From Candidatus Peribacteria bacterium (GTDB taxonomy: Bacteria > Patescibacteriota > Gracilibacteria > UBA1369 > UBA12463), in contig CALRDN010000007.1 in the NCBI GenBank assembly GCA_943354965.1, positions 1 through 64,000 of the forward strand: a stretch of 64,000 nucleotides of DNA, written 5' to 3'. Positions 31,134-40,623 of the stretch are shown piece after piece. The notes beneath the pieces are model-generated. The model was not told the origin of the DNA and searched no databases. It worked only from the letters and a program-made list of their open reading frames with translations. Within the stretch, counting starts at the first letter, position 1. Each line of letters starts with the position of its first letter. A program made the translations under genes and the position numbers.

Positions 31134-33089
31134 TTACGAAACTTCGGACTCTACCGTCTCCTCTTCTTTTCTTCGTGCCAAAAGCATTCTGATGGCAAGG
31201 AGGGTCGCCGCAGCAGCGGCGGCTGGTGTGGCACTACCGCCATTTGCACCCGCATTACATCCCGTATCTTTTGGTGGTGGAGTATTCGTAATAGTTGGAG
31301 ATGTATCGGATGATCCCCCATCGACTCCAGGTTTTGTTTCTGATCCACCGATGGTATCTGCTCCACTGTCTGTTCCTACTGCACCATCTGTTCCTACCGG
31401 ATTACCTACGTCTGGTGGAGCAATGACGACATCAACTTCCTGCTTGGTTTCGTTAGTATCGTTCGATGTAGTATCCGCTGTCTCTACCGCATCATTTTGC
31501 TTTACATCCTCAGGTGCATCTTTTTCCGTGAACCCGTCTGCTTCTTGTACAGATTGATCAGGAGTAACATCAGGTGCATCTGGGGCTGCGGTATCAGTGG
31601 TATCTGGTGCGTCAGGTGTAGGAGGCACATCTGCAAATATGTCCTGCATATCTCCCTTGCCATCTACCCATGAATCTACGGCATCTGTACTACCAGCATC
31701 AGCATCATTACCTCCATCTGTTGAACCAGCATCTACTTCTGCTGTCACATCAGGACTACCACCAGCATCAACCTCTGCTCCCCCTGCATCTTTCTCTACA
31801 ACACTCGCATCACCTGCATCAGCCGGCGTACCGGTCTTCGTAATCGTTGGTACTTGTCCCGGGATGGTGACGCACGCCTGTGATCCTCCTCCATAGTTTT
31901 TGTAAAATGTATCAAACGGAACCTCCGTAATTTTGAAGTTCATGGTCGCCGCATCAATGAGCTCGATGAGATATGCCTTACCATTAGAACCAAACAGCAC
32001 CCATGCAGGCGTAGGATAACCTTCGGCATAGGCGAGATTGCCCTGTAGGGCCCCTACATTTTTAGATAAAATTTTCTTGCTCGTACTAGGATTTGCCCAC
32101 AAGTCAGTGATGTAAATATTTATTTCTAAATTACCTCCAATTCCATCGTCAATGGCCTTGAACATAAATCGTCCTGCGGGATCCTCAACGGCTATGTCGT
32201 AATCGGCATCAGTTGTTTTGTAGTCATTTATATTGTCAGTATTTACGAGAATGAGTTTTTTCCCATCAACAACGAGATGAGTTGTAGAAGTCCCGTTGGC
32301 ATCCTTTGTTGTCATGAAGCCATTGTTATCCAGACTCCAACCATTTGCATCTATTCCTTTTAGTGTTACGATTTTATCTTCTGTAATAGCATCTTGTCCG
32401 ACTATTAATTTGTGTACGTTTGAATTTACTCCATCATTCCCAAGTACAAAAATAGAATTTCCATTTGCCCTAAAGCCATCTGGTGAAAAGTTTATTTTAT
32501 AGGTAAAATCTGGCGCTACTGGTCCAGTTTTGCATTCAGGTTTTACTTTTCCATTCGCGTCGAATGGGGATTTGTATACATAAAAATTATTTCCAGGAAA
32601 TACCATCTGGTCCTGGTCCGGAGTGGCTCCTTTAATGAAGTGTACCCTGACTCCATCAATGTAGTTAGGATAATTCTTACTATTAATTACCAATGCTTGT
32701 TGTACATTATTTAAATCTTTAATATTATAAAGGTAGTATCCCTCAACGATGTCATTATTGGCAGGGTATTGTGTATAGGCATAGTCTCTATGGATGCCTA
32801 TTTGCTGTGTGATTGGATTATACATCTTATCCACAAAAGCTGTTTTTTCTGTGGTGGTAAGTCCGGTAGAGACTCCATCAGTTACGGTTCCTTTCCATCC
32901 TAATTCTTGACCGGAGATACTCCCTCCCATATCTGCACCTATACAAAATTTTGCCGCAGCCTGCGTAATCTTTGTTATTTCTGCTGTCTCCGCACTATTC
33001 GCGATAGCATTTCCTGCTCCGAGAGCTAATGCTCCAGTAAGTAATTTTCCTGATACCGATGAGGCAAGTCCTTTGAGTGAGAGTGCCAT
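31134..33089 (-). CDS. Large secreted protein with Asp-rich stalk and C-terminal anchor
   Basis: About 651 aa from the ATG at 33089. It has an N-terminal hydrophobic signal, a roughly 400-aa beta-rich (propeller-like) head, then a long low-complexity stalk of Asp/Ala/Pro/Val/Thr (DAGS, DAPD units). The end, CNAGANGG, a hydrophobic helix and ARRKEEE, resembles MYXO-CTERM-like sorting tails. It is embedded between pilX- and pilW-like genes, so it may be a pilus-tip or pilus-dependent cargo (inference). The family is not recognised. Confidence 0.6.
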   Translation of the reverse strand: MALSLKGLASSVSGKLLTGALALGAGNAIANSAETAEITKITQAAAKFCIGADMGGSISGQELGWKGTVTDGVSTGLTTTEKTAFVDKMYNPITQQIGIHRDYAYTQYPANNDIVEGYYLYNIKDLNNVQQALVINSKNYPNYIDGVRVHFIKGATPDQDQMVFPGNNFYVYKSPFDANGKVKPECKTGPVAPDFTYKINFSPDGFRANGNSIFVLGNDGVNSNVHKLIVGQDAITEDKIVTLKGIDANGWSLDNNGFMTTKDANGTSTTHLVVDGKKLILVNTDNINDYKTTDADYDIAVEDPAGRFMFKAIDDGIGGNLEINIYITDLWANPSTSKKILSKNVGALQGNLAYAEGYPTPAWVLFGSNGKAYLIELIDAATMNFKITEVPFDTFYKNYGGGSQACVTIPGQVPTITKTGTPADAGDASVVEKDAGGAEVDAGGSPDVTAEVDAGSTDGGNDADAGSTDAVDSWVDGKGDMQDIFADVPPTPDAPDTTDTAAPDAPDVTPDQSVQEADGFTEKDAPEDVKQNDAVETADTTSNDTNETKQEVDVVIAPPDVGNPVGTDGAVGTDSGADTIGGSETKPGVDGGSSDTSPTITNTPPPKDTGCNAGANGGSATPAAAAAATLLAIRMLLARRKEEETVESEVS

Positions 33090-33149
33090 ATACAATCGAA
33101 TTACAAGGTAAGGTGTTATTTTACGATGTATCAATTATTATGGCAAGTT

Positions 33150-34496
33150 TTATTTCCCCACTAAGCTGAAGTTGAACGAACCGGTCTGCTTTGTTAAGCT
33201 GGATTGTAAACTCGTGGTGTATCCACCACTTGAGCCTTGAGAGATAACCGTTGGATTCGTAACGAGAGGAGTGGTCTGATCAGGTTTTTGCTTATAGATG
33301 ATTTGGTATTCTATGGTATCTACGGTTTGATTTGGAATAGTACTATCAACAACAAGAGGAGCAGCAATAGATAAATGGAAGTAGGGTTTGCTGATGCCGG
33401 CGTCAACCCATGGTGCTCCTTTGTTGAGGAAGTTTTTGATATTGCCGATAGATTCGTCTTTTGTGCCATCTTTGCCTTTGACTAAAGCATCATTTTTTCC
33501 TTGATAGCCCAATATCCAGTTATTTATTTTTGAGTAATAATTTTTTTTCCCAAAAATGCCATATGTTATCATTGATTTTTGTTCTGTTGGTATTTGTGGT
33601 GCTGGTAGTATTACCTTGTCTGCTTCCGACAAATAACACAACCCATCCATCTTGCAATCAGCTACTATATTCCATATAAGAGATCTAGTATTGATATTCC
33701 CAGGATCTGTTACTAACAACTTCCACCTATCCTTCTCCAAACACGTCCCTCCATTCTTACATTGTAGTCTTGCTCGTACATAGAATTCAGTGATGTGGTT
33801 GGCGCCGATTTCTTTGCCGTCAGGACCGATGCGGAAGAGGGGGATTTCGGCGGAGGAGCCGGATTTGAGGGTGTTCCAGAGGCAGGGATGGTCGAGAGCG
33901 TAGAGGTCGCTTACGCTGTTAACAAAATCACTTTCTTCAGAGATGCTTGAGCCGGCGTACTTTTTTCCACTAATCAAATAATACATATCTTCTAGCCACG
34001 GATTATTTTTGCGGAGTTGTTGGGTTTTGATGTTACAGTTTTTGCCGCCAGCGGTGCCGGTTCCGGGGTAGGGATAGACGAAGTATTTATTGGCATCGCA
34101 GCCGGTCATATCATTGCCGGTTCCCTTGGTTGGGACTTTTTCATAGCAGGCTTCGCCGCCTGTTTTCTGTTCGGTGGTTTTCCAGGAGATGGTTCCGTAG
34201 GCGTTGGTGAGGGTGTTGTTTACTTCGTCAACCGTGAGGTCCGGGTCAGATTCTTTCATGTCTTGTAGTAACTTCTGGAATTTTTCCGGTTTGTTTTGCG
34301 CATACAATCCCAACTCCAATCCTAGCTGGGCGTTGAGTTCGGCTTGATAAGAAAATTTGGCACCCTTGGCAATGTTCTGGGTGCGAGTCATAACTTGCAT
34401 AACATCAGCCGCCATCAACATGAAGGCCAGTACCATTACCATCGCGATGACGAGGGAGACGGCGGGGCGTTTGGTGAATGATTTTTTGAACGGCAT
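33150..34496 (-). CDS. PilX-like pilus assembly protein
   Basis: Protein of 448 aa with a basic N-terminus and one hydrophobic segment (AVSLVIAMVMVLAFMLMAADV) that lacks the strict GFTLxE cleavage site, as in PilX/GspK relatives. The large extracytoplasmic domain contains paired Cys. It is co-transcribed with the PilV-like gene (18-nt gap). It probably primes the pilus or pseudopilus tip. Confidence 0.7.
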   Translation of the reverse strand: MPFKKSFTKRPAVSLVIAMVMVLAFMLMAADVMQVMTRTQNIAKGAKFSYQAELNAQLGLELGLYAQNKPEKFQKLLQDMKESDPDLTVDEVNNTLTNAYGTISWKTTEQKTGGEACYEKVPTKGTGNDMTGCDANKYFVYPYPGTGTAGGKNCNIKTQQLRKNNPWLEDMYYLISGKKYAGSSISEESDFVNSVSDLYALDHPCLWNTLKSGSSAEIPLFRIGPDGKEIGANHITEFYVRARLQCKNGGTCLEKDRWKLLVTDPGNINTRSLIWNIVADCKMDGLCYLSEADKVILPAPQIPTEQKSMITYGIFGKKNYYSKINNWILGYQGKNDALVKGKDGTKDESIGNIKNFLNKGAPWVDAGISKPYFHLSIAAPLVVDSTIPNQTVDTIEYQIIYKQKPDQTTPLVTNPTVISQGSSGGYTTSLQSSLTKQTGSFNFSLVGK

Positions 34497-34514
34497 AAAT
34501 ATATAAGTGGCGAA

Positions 34515-35183
34515 TTAATAATTCATGAGATGCGAACTAAATGTCTCCTCGCGATCTTGGCTGCCGACTTTCCATGCTACAGTGATATCTACATTCATGG
34601 AGTCATCGCTCGCTTTTTTCAACACTATTTTTCGACAAAATGCAGGAATACTATCAGCAGGAGGATTCTGGTCAGTGCCGAACATCACGCCATTGTAGGC
34701 ATTATCTGGATTATCAGTTTTATTTTCATAAATAGGATATGGATTTTGATTGAGGTTTTTATTATTCTTACAATCACCGAAACTATCTACGCCTTGTGCA
34801 TCTACAACCTCCGCAAGTCGCATATACAGATCCTGTGCCGTGCTCGTAACTAAGCCATAATCACCGTCCTGAATAGTATTCGGATTTTGCTGTGAGCACG
34901 TCTTCGTTTCGAACTGTATATTCCAACAATTATCCTCGGAGAAGCGAATCCAATTCGTATCACGAATCATTTTTAAGACATCAAATGCCTCTCGAGCCAG
35001 ATAGCGCGCCTGAAATGTTCGGCGTATATCATAGCTTGTTCGGTTTGAACCTATGATGAGCGAAGTCGTCGCTGTCGCCGTGATTGCCAAAGCGAACACA
35101 GCCACAAGAATCTCTACGAGCGTTTCTCCGCTGCGTTTTTTATGGATATTTTTTGTGAAAAAATTACTCAAGAACGCCAACAT
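34515..35183 (-). CDS. PilV-like minor pseudopilin
   Basis: Protein of 222 aa with the type IV prepilin signature SGETLVEILVAVFALA (Glu+5 present; Gly-Glu instead of Gly-Phe at the processing site). The globular domain has several Cys. It overlaps the upstream FimT-like gene by 20 bases, implying translational coupling. Confidence 0.8.
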   Translation of the reverse strand: MLAFLSNFFTKNIHKKRSGETLVEILVAVFALAITATATTSLIIGSNRTSYDIRRTFQARYLAREAFDVLKMIRDTNWIRFSEDNCWNIQFETKTCSQQNPNTIQDGDYGLVTSTAQDLYMRLAEVVDAQGVDSFGDCKNNKNLNQNPYPIYENKTDNPDNAYNGVMFGTDQNPPADSIPAFCRKIVLKKASDDSMNVDITVAWKVGSQDREETFSSHLMNY

Positions 35184-35778
35184 TCGTATAGAGGGTTATG
35201 ACTTTGTTATAGTTTTTAGAATCGCATGATTTTGAATTAGCCACGAGCTCGCAGAAGGTAAGAGTAGCAGGTTTAGGGGTGGTGCTTTGATCTTTCACGG
35301 AAAAAGTTCCAAAAGGAGGAGCATAGGAAAAAGTAACATCTTTAGCATATTGCGCGATATTGCCATTGTCTAGCGCATACCATAGATCAACCTTCGGATT
35401 AATACAGAAGGAGTCCATAAAAACGATATCATTAGTGCCGAAGCCCTGAGCGCTAATTTTTTGAAAGAATAATTTAGCAGAAAAGAAAGGAGCGGTGACA
35501 CACGCCTTGGGATCTGACTGCACGGTAACGCCAAAACTTTTTGGAACACAGGGTTGACCGCCCTCGCAACTGATGTCTGTAATTAATTTCCCATTAAGGG
35601 AGTAACTTCGTGCCAGTTCGAAGAAATTAGAGAACTGACGGTGTACGGCATTAATGCGCGATGTTCGCTGGAGGTTGAGCATACCGCTAAAAGCGCCGGT
35701 CGTAATAATCGCCATGATAATCACTACCAGGAGAACTTCTACAAGTGTAAAACCAGTTTGCTTTCTATCGAATTTCAT
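35164..35778 (-). CDS. FimT/GspH-like minor pseudopilin
   Basis: Protein of 204 aa that opens the pilin operon. It has a class III signal TGFTLVEVLLVVIIMAIITTG followed by a GspH/FimT-like domain (FSNFFELARSYSLN). FimT-type minor pilins bind DNA in natural transformation in some species, which would fit comM and the ComEC-like hydrolase in this window (inference). Confidence 0.85.
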   Translation of the reverse strand: MKFDRKQTGFTLVEVLLVVIIMAIITTGAFSGMLNLQRTSRINAVHRQFSNFFELARSYSLNGKLITDISCEGGQPCVPKSFGVTVQSDPKACVTAPFFSAKLFFQKISAQGFGTNDIVFMDSFCINPKVDLWYALDNGNIAQYAKDVTFSYAPPFGTFSVKDQSTTPKPATLTFCELVANSKSCDSKNYNKVITLYTNVGVLE

Positions 35779-35789
35779 GGTGAAAGTGT

Positions 35790-35837
35790 AACAAATTATT
35801 CAACATAATGTAATACATATGTCAGGGTTTTGTTAGA
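35790..35837 (+). repeat. Dispersed intergenic repeat, copy C
   Basis: AACAAATTATTCAA at 35790 and TCAGGGTTTTGTTAGA ending at 35837 match copy A, with a different spacer. Confidence 0.5.
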
Positions 35838-35853
35838 TTCAGGTGTTATGATT

Positions 35854-35878
35854 GGAACGTTCTTTTCAGTATCGTTCC
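35854..35878. promoter_or_regulatory. Inverted repeat GGAACG...CGTTCC
   Basis: A 6-bp perfect inverted repeat with 13-nt spacer in the divergent region between the pilin operon and the lipoprotein gene. It is a possible operator. Confidence 0.35.
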
Positions 35879-35993
35879 TTGAAACCAGCGGAAGAAACAT
35901 TACTAGCAGAAAAAAGTTTCGAAAGGTAAGGCAACTTCAACTGGTCATAAGGATCACACTTCAATAACCCCAAGTCACATGGAGCAACAAGCA

Positions 35994-37091
35994 ATGGCTA
36001 CTACAATCGGTACGCGGATCGGAAAGATCCTCTTCATCATCTTCGCCATCGTCACGTCGGCGGTTCTGACGGGATGCACGAGCGACGAAATCATGGTGGG
36101 TTCGCCCACGCAGGAGGCATACGCAGTCAGCAACCAGCAGGACGCCAAGCTCAGCAGTGAGATCGGAGAGATCCAGGCGAACGTCATCGGCAGCGACAGC
36201 GTGAATGGCAGCGAGAGTGGTAGCGACAGCGGCAACGGCAAAGACGCGATCATCACGATCGGAAGTTCGGACAGTGCTAGCGCCGTGGGTGATGCGAACA
36301 GTGAGAGCGGAGAAACTTCATCGCCGTACGTGACTGACACCGTTGTCGGCACGGACACGAGCATCAATCAGCAACCTGACATCGTCACCATCACTACAGA
36401 CATCATCAGTGCAATCGAAGAGGTTGTCACTGACATCATCGCGGACACGAGTGCGGAAATTCTGATCGACATGTTCACCGAGACTTCATCGCAGAAAGAG
36501 GAAGTTAAGGAGGAGGTGAAGGAAAAGGCAGATGCAGGAGCAGATGTAGAGATGGACAATCAGTCCACGGTGGACGTCCAAATTTCGCCTGCAGACATCC
36601 AAGTCTCACCCGAAGACATCATTCAACTCAATGATGGAACCACCTGGTATACGAGCAAGGAGTATCAGTACAAGGTGCAGTTTCCATCGTGGGTCGAGGC
36701 GGGACAGCTGAAGACGACTGATCTTTTGTTGAGTGGAAATTCGGCAAACAAGATCGGCCTGACGAAGCAGCAACTGGGACTGGTCGCGCACTTCACGTTG
36801 CGTACGGAATTTGAATACTACCCGGAGTACATGAAGTACGATGCGTGGTGGAAGAATCTGTATGGCAAGCCGGATGAAGTGGAAACCTACAAGGGACAGA
36901 CGTTCCAGTATCACTCGGCTGACAGCGACGGCGGATTCAATCGGTACACCTACGTGAAGATTGGAAATACCGGCGCGCTGCGCATCGAGATGAAGTTCAG
37001 TATGCCCGAGCAGCTCTATGTCGATGGTTTCGAACAGAAGGCGCTCGAGGTTCTGCACATGGTTACCAACTCCGCCAAGGCGGCAAACTAG
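35994..37091 (+). CDS. Lipoprotein with Ser/Asp-rich linker, unknown
   Basis: About 365 aa from the ATG at 35994. The lipobox LTGC follows a hydrophobic signal (FIIFAIVTSAVLTGC). A long acidic Ser/Asp/Thr linker (about 40-205) leads to a C-terminal domain (DGTTWYTSKEYQYKVQFPSW to the end) like small secreted PsbP/DUF-type domains; the family is uncertain. Codons are GC-rich, unlike most of the window. It forms a two-gene unit with the M23/MopE gene 30 nt downstream. Confidence 0.65.
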   Translation: MATTIGTRIGKILFIIFAIVTSAVLTGCTSDEIMVGSPTQEAYAVSNQQDAKLSSEIGEIQANVIGSDSVNGSESGSDSGNGKDAIITIGSSDSASAVGDANSESGETSSPYVTDTVVGTDTSINQQPDIVTITTDIISAIEEVVTDIIADTSAEILIDMFTETSSQKEEVKEEVKEKADAGADVEMDNQSTVDVQISPADIQVSPEDIIQLNDGTTWYTSKEYQYKVQFPSWVEAGQLKTTDLLLSGNSANKIGLTKQQLGLVAHFTLRTEFEYYPEYMKYDAWWKNLYGKPDEVETYKGQTFQYHSADSDGGFNRYTYVKIGNTGALRIEMKFSMPEQLYVDGFEQKALEVLHMVTNSAKAAN

Positions 37092-37121
37092 CGCGCGAAA
37101 AAAGCGCGAGAGGAGTCAGTC

Positions 37122-40025
37122 ATGTTTCACAAGCATCCAAAGGAAAATGTTCCCTTCATCGTCAAGATCATCCTCTTCATCGCCATCACGTTGATGTGGG
37201 TGAACAGCGTTCACGCGATCGCCCCCGAGTTCACGAACTACAAGATCGAAATCACCGACCCGCTCTTCGAGGACTGGACGGACGAGTACAGTCAGGTGGG
37301 GAGCACGGCGATCTACGATACCGAAGTCAAAATCGGCGAGATCGAGGACATCTGTGGAACGATCGAAGACCCTCCCTACGGTCGGGCCTACGATCAACAT
37401 CATGGTTGGGATCGCAATCTCCCCAACGACATCGGCGGGCAGTACACGGTGTTCGCCGTGGCTCCCGGCACGATCGAGAAAGTGTTCGACGGTTGCGAAA
37501 AAGGCGACAAGAAGTGCAACGGCGGAATGGGAAACGTTGTCTTCATTCGTCACAACGACAAGGTCGTCTCCAAGTATTTTCACCTGAAGAATAATACGAT
37601 GTTTGTCAAAGAAGGTCAGTGGGTGGATCGATTCCATCCGCTCGCCTACGGCGGCGGCACCGGTTACAGCTTCGGTGAACATCTTCATTTCCAGATTGAG
37701 GTCGACGGAAAGCCCGTCGATCCATTCAGTTTGGCGAGTGACTGGAAACCACAGCTCACCTTCAACATGAGCAAGTGCACGCTCGATCCGCAGCACAATC
37801 TGACCAACTACATCTCGCTCCTCGACTACACAAAAAGTCTCACCACCAGTTACCACGACAACTACATCAGTCAGGGGTACACGGTGAAGGGAAAACTCGC
37901 CTGGCTTCTGGCTACCGGCGGTGCGGCGGAAAAAGAGCTGCTCATTGAGACGTATGAAAAGGATGGCAAAAGTGCCGCCCTGATCTATGACCTCGCTGGA
38001 CATGCTCCTATTCCAATCACGCTCGCAGAGCCGATCTACTCGTGGTGGCAAAAAGGTGGCAGTGTGAATGTCATCGGGAAACCCATTGCGAGTACCTTTG
38101 ATCCGGTGAAAATGACGACGGAAATTCTCTTCGAAAAGAAAATCCTCGTCTACACCGGATTCGGAGGTGGCAACATCAAGACGGACCAACCCTACCCCGA
38201 AGGTGCCTGTCCGGGAATGTTCTCGTACGGCTGGATGGGTGGGAAGTCATACGCGGTAGCAACCGCGTACAAGAAAAACGGAGGCGTCCTCAAAATCGGC
38301 AACGCGACAGGGAAAGATGCACAGACGCCCTACGTCCACGAGTGGACTCCGGGCTACTTCCTCCAAGACTACTACGGAGGTAGCTACGGAAGTTGCGGCA
38401 TCATGCTGCAAAACACGAGTGATGATTTCAAGGCCTACTTGATTCGCGGCACGATGTGGAACGTCTACCGGGCAGCCGGAAACGGTCCATCGAAGTTTGG
38501 CCATCCATTGGGTGACCAGTACCTCGATCCGGCATTTGGTGTCGCGCGTCAGGACTTCGAAAAAGGCCTCTCCATTCTGGACACGGGAGAAATCATCGCA
38601 TCGACAACGACCTGTCCTCAGGCCGACGCCGGTTCAACCGGCGTCGGCTGCAAGTGTGCAGGCAATACCAAAACGCTCCCCTGCGGAAACTGCGGCAACC
38701 AGCAATGGAAGTGCCAAAACAACCTCTGGGTAGTCGACGGTATCTGCACCGGACAGGGCTGCGCGGCCGGCAAAACAGAAGAAGCACTCTGTGGCGGCTG
38801 CGGCGGGAAGATGAGTCGCACGTGTAGCAATCAGTGCACGTGGGGCGCGTTCAGCGCCTGCAGTAAACTCGCATCGCCGGAGATCTGTGACAAGATCGAC
38901 AACGACTGCGACGGACAGACCGACGAAGACAACATTTGCTGCAAGCCAACAGCAGAAATCTGCAACGGGAAGGATGACAACTGCAACGGCAAAACGGACG
39001 AAGGCGTCCTCAATGAGTGCGGCGGTTGTGCAATCTTCAAACAAAAGGTAAACGCTTCATGCGGCACATGCAGTACCTACCAGTGCGACACCACAAAAGA
39101 AAGTCTCACCTGCAAATCCACGGGAACCTGCGAACTGGGAAAAACGAAAACGCAATCCTGTGGTGCATGCGGTGGTCAGCAATCCGCTACGTGCGATGGA
39201 TGTCAGTGGAGTGCATGGTCAACATGCGACAAAACTCCCCTGTCGGAAGTCTGCAACGGAAAGGATGACAACTGTGATGGACAGGTTGACGAGGGTGTCA
39301 AAAACGCCTGCGGCGGCTGCTCCGGACTCAGTAATCAACCTGGAAGTGGCTGTCCCAACTCGGGAACGTGGCAATGCAATGGCGTAGATTCGGTGACGTG
39401 TAGTGGACAAGCTCCACCTCCCGTCAAGAACGAGTGCGGAGGTGAATCATCTCTCGCCAACAAGCCGAACACATCTTGCGAATACTGCGGAACCTACCAG
39501 TGCAGTGGTGCCAATGCCACGACATGTACTGGACAGGGATCTTGTTCGCCGGGAACGACAGCGCAGCAAAGTTGCGTCGCCAATGGTATCTGCGGTAACG
39601 GTGGTGGCACGCAAACCAACACCTGCACCTCACAGTGTCAGTGGCAAATCGGAAGTTGTATAGCATCAGGTGGTGGGCAGACCTACAAGTTCGACACGAA
39701 CAAAGTCTGCGGCACCAAGTACTGCTTCCGAATCGAGAGCATCAACGGCAACACCGGCTATGGCAAGATCAGCAAGATCAACAACCAAGCCTTCGGTAAC
39801 GGTTCCCTGGAATGGTTTGTCATGAACGCGACGACGAATCAAGTCATGGGAAAACCGATCGGCTCCGGCTGTCAGTCAACCTTCACGGGTCAGTACGAAG
39901 GCACCCTCACCTTCAGTCTGAATACGGTTCAGAGTTCAAGCGCCGTTTACTTGGAGACCTTCTCCAACACTGGCTGCGTCGACTACGAAAAAACCGGAAC
40001 CGTGAACATCACAAAATGCTACTAA
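37122..40025 (+). CDS. Secreted M23 peptidase with Cys-rich MopE-like repeats
   Basis: Protein of 967 aa. After a signal peptide (FIVKIILFIAITLMWVNSVHA) comes an M23-type domain with a zinc-site-like HHGWD and the closing HLHFQIE, so it is probably a peptidoglycan endopeptidase. A middle region of about 270 residues is unassigned. The C-terminal third is Cys-rich with three MopE-type units (EICDKIDNDCDGQTDE, EICNGKDDNCNGKTDEG, EVCNGKDDNCDGQVDEG) best known from Myxococcota. A canonical SD (GAGGAG) and high GC set it apart from its neighbours. A disulfide-rich fold would need the DsbB pair. Confidence 0.82.
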   Translation: MFHKHPKENVPFIVKIILFIAITLMWVNSVHAIAPEFTNYKIEITDPLFEDWTDEYSQVGSTAIYDTEVKIGEIEDICGTIEDPPYGRAYDQHHGWDRNLPNDIGGQYTVFAVAPGTIEKVFDGCEKGDKKCNGGMGNVVFIRHNDKVVSKYFHLKNNTMFVKEGQWVDRFHPLAYGGGTGYSFGEHLHFQIEVDGKPVDPFSLASDWKPQLTFNMSKCTLDPQHNLTNYISLLDYTKSLTTSYHDNYISQGYTVKGKLAWLLATGGAAEKELLIETYEKDGKSAALIYDLAGHAPIPITLAEPIYSWWQKGGSVNVIGKPIASTFDPVKMTTEILFEKKILVYTGFGGGNIKTDQPYPEGACPGMFSYGWMGGKSYAVATAYKKNGGVLKIGNATGKDAQTPYVHEWTPGYFLQDYYGGSYGSCGIMLQNTSDDFKAYLIRGTMWNVYRAAGNGPSKFGHPLGDQYLDPAFGVARQDFEKGLSILDTGEIIASTTTCPQADAGSTGVGCKCAGNTKTLPCGNCGNQQWKCQNNLWVVDGICTGQGCAAGKTEEALCGGCGGKMSRTCSNQCTWGAFSACSKLASPEICDKIDNDCDGQTDEDNICCKPTAEICNGKDDNCNGKTDEGVLNECGGCAIFKQKVNASCGTCSTYQCDTTKESLTCKSTGTCELGKTKTQSCGACGGQQSATCDGCQWSAWSTCDKTPLSEVCNGKDDNCDGQVDEGVKNACGGCSGLSNQPGSGCPNSGTWQCNGVDSVTCSGQAPPPVKNECGGESSLANKPNTSCEYCGTYQCSGANATTCTGQGSCSPGTTAQQSCVANGICGNGGGTQTNTCTSQCQWQIGSCIASGGGQTYKFDTNKVCGTKYCFRIESINGNTGYGKISKINNQAFGNGSLEWFVMNATTNQVMGKPIGSGCQSTFTGQYEGTLTFSLNTVQSSSAVYLETFSNTGCVDYEKTGTVNITKCY

Positions 40026-40191
40026 TGTTTCTCCCGCCCCTCAACGGCACATCTCTGAAAAGATGATTTCCCGTCAGTGGTAAAAGCATGGAGCGCACAT
40101 TCTCTCCATCGTGAATACCCGGCGAGTCATCTCGACGAGAAGGGTGAAGTATCTTCCCAAAGAAAGCTTCATCGTACCGTAATCCCTAAGT

Positions 40192-40225
40192 CCTCGTGCA
40201 GTAGCCAAAAACTACTGTACGAGGC
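40192..40225. other. 13-bp hairpin without T-run
   Basis: CCTCGTGCAGTAG and CTACTGTACGAGG pair over 13 bp (one G-T) around an 8-nt loop. No T-run follows on either strand. It lies in the 309-bp gap between the M23 gene and the toxin-antitoxin pair; no gene is seen in this gap. Confidence 0.45.
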
Positions 40226-40298
40226 AACTCCCCAGACAACGTAGTTGTCCTGTTCCCGCTTCCGTTTTTATAACCTGAACCCCATGAACAGCAGCACC

Positions 40299-40334
40299 TT
40301 GACCAAACCACCTTATGTACGTTATAATGTACAT
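40299..40334 (+). promoter_or_regulatory. Promoter/operator of phd-relE
   Basis: TTGACC (40299-40304), 18-bp spacer, TATAAT (40323-40328). The inverted repeat ATGTAC (40315-40320) / GTACAT (40329-40334) encloses the -10 box. Binding there would block transcription, as expected for antitoxin autorepression. The ATG follows at 40335, so the mRNA is probably leaderless. Confidence 0.75.
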
Positions 40335-40622
40335 ATGAAAAAACAAACTACAAAACCCATACTCTCGGCAACCAACGCACGTCGCGAATTTTTCAAGCTC
40401 ATCGAAACAGTTCAACATCCAGGCCAAGAAGTTACTATCACGGTAGATGGAGAGCCAAAGGTCGTCATGCTCTCATATGAAGATTACGAAGGCCTCATGG
40501 AAACACTTGAAATTATGTCTGATCCGGAATTAGTAAAAGGGATGAAGCAAGGAATGAAAGAATCGAAACAAGGACTAGGAAGGCCGTGGGAGGAGGTGAA
40601 AAAAGAACTAAACCTTCCGTAA
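40335..40622 (+). CDS. Phd/YefM-type antitoxin
   Basis: Antitoxin of 95 aa from the ATG at 40335. The Phd/YefM DNA-binding fold is visible (SATNARREFFKLIETV; VTITVDGEPKVVMLSYEDYEGL), followed by a toxin-binding tail. It is coupled to the RelE-like toxin gene, which begins 2 nt later. An operator palindrome overlaps its promoter. Confidence 0.9.
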   Translation: MKKQTTKPILSATNARREFFKLIETVQHPGQEVTITVDGEPKVVMLSYEDYEGLMETLEIMSDPELVKGMKQGMKESKQGLGRPWEEVKKELNLP

Positions 40623-40623
40623 C

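Noticed and set aside
37116-38189. 357-aa minus-strand ORF inside the M23/MopE gene
   Set aside because: Long antisense frames are expected in GC-rich sequence; the plus strand carries M23 and MopE motifs.
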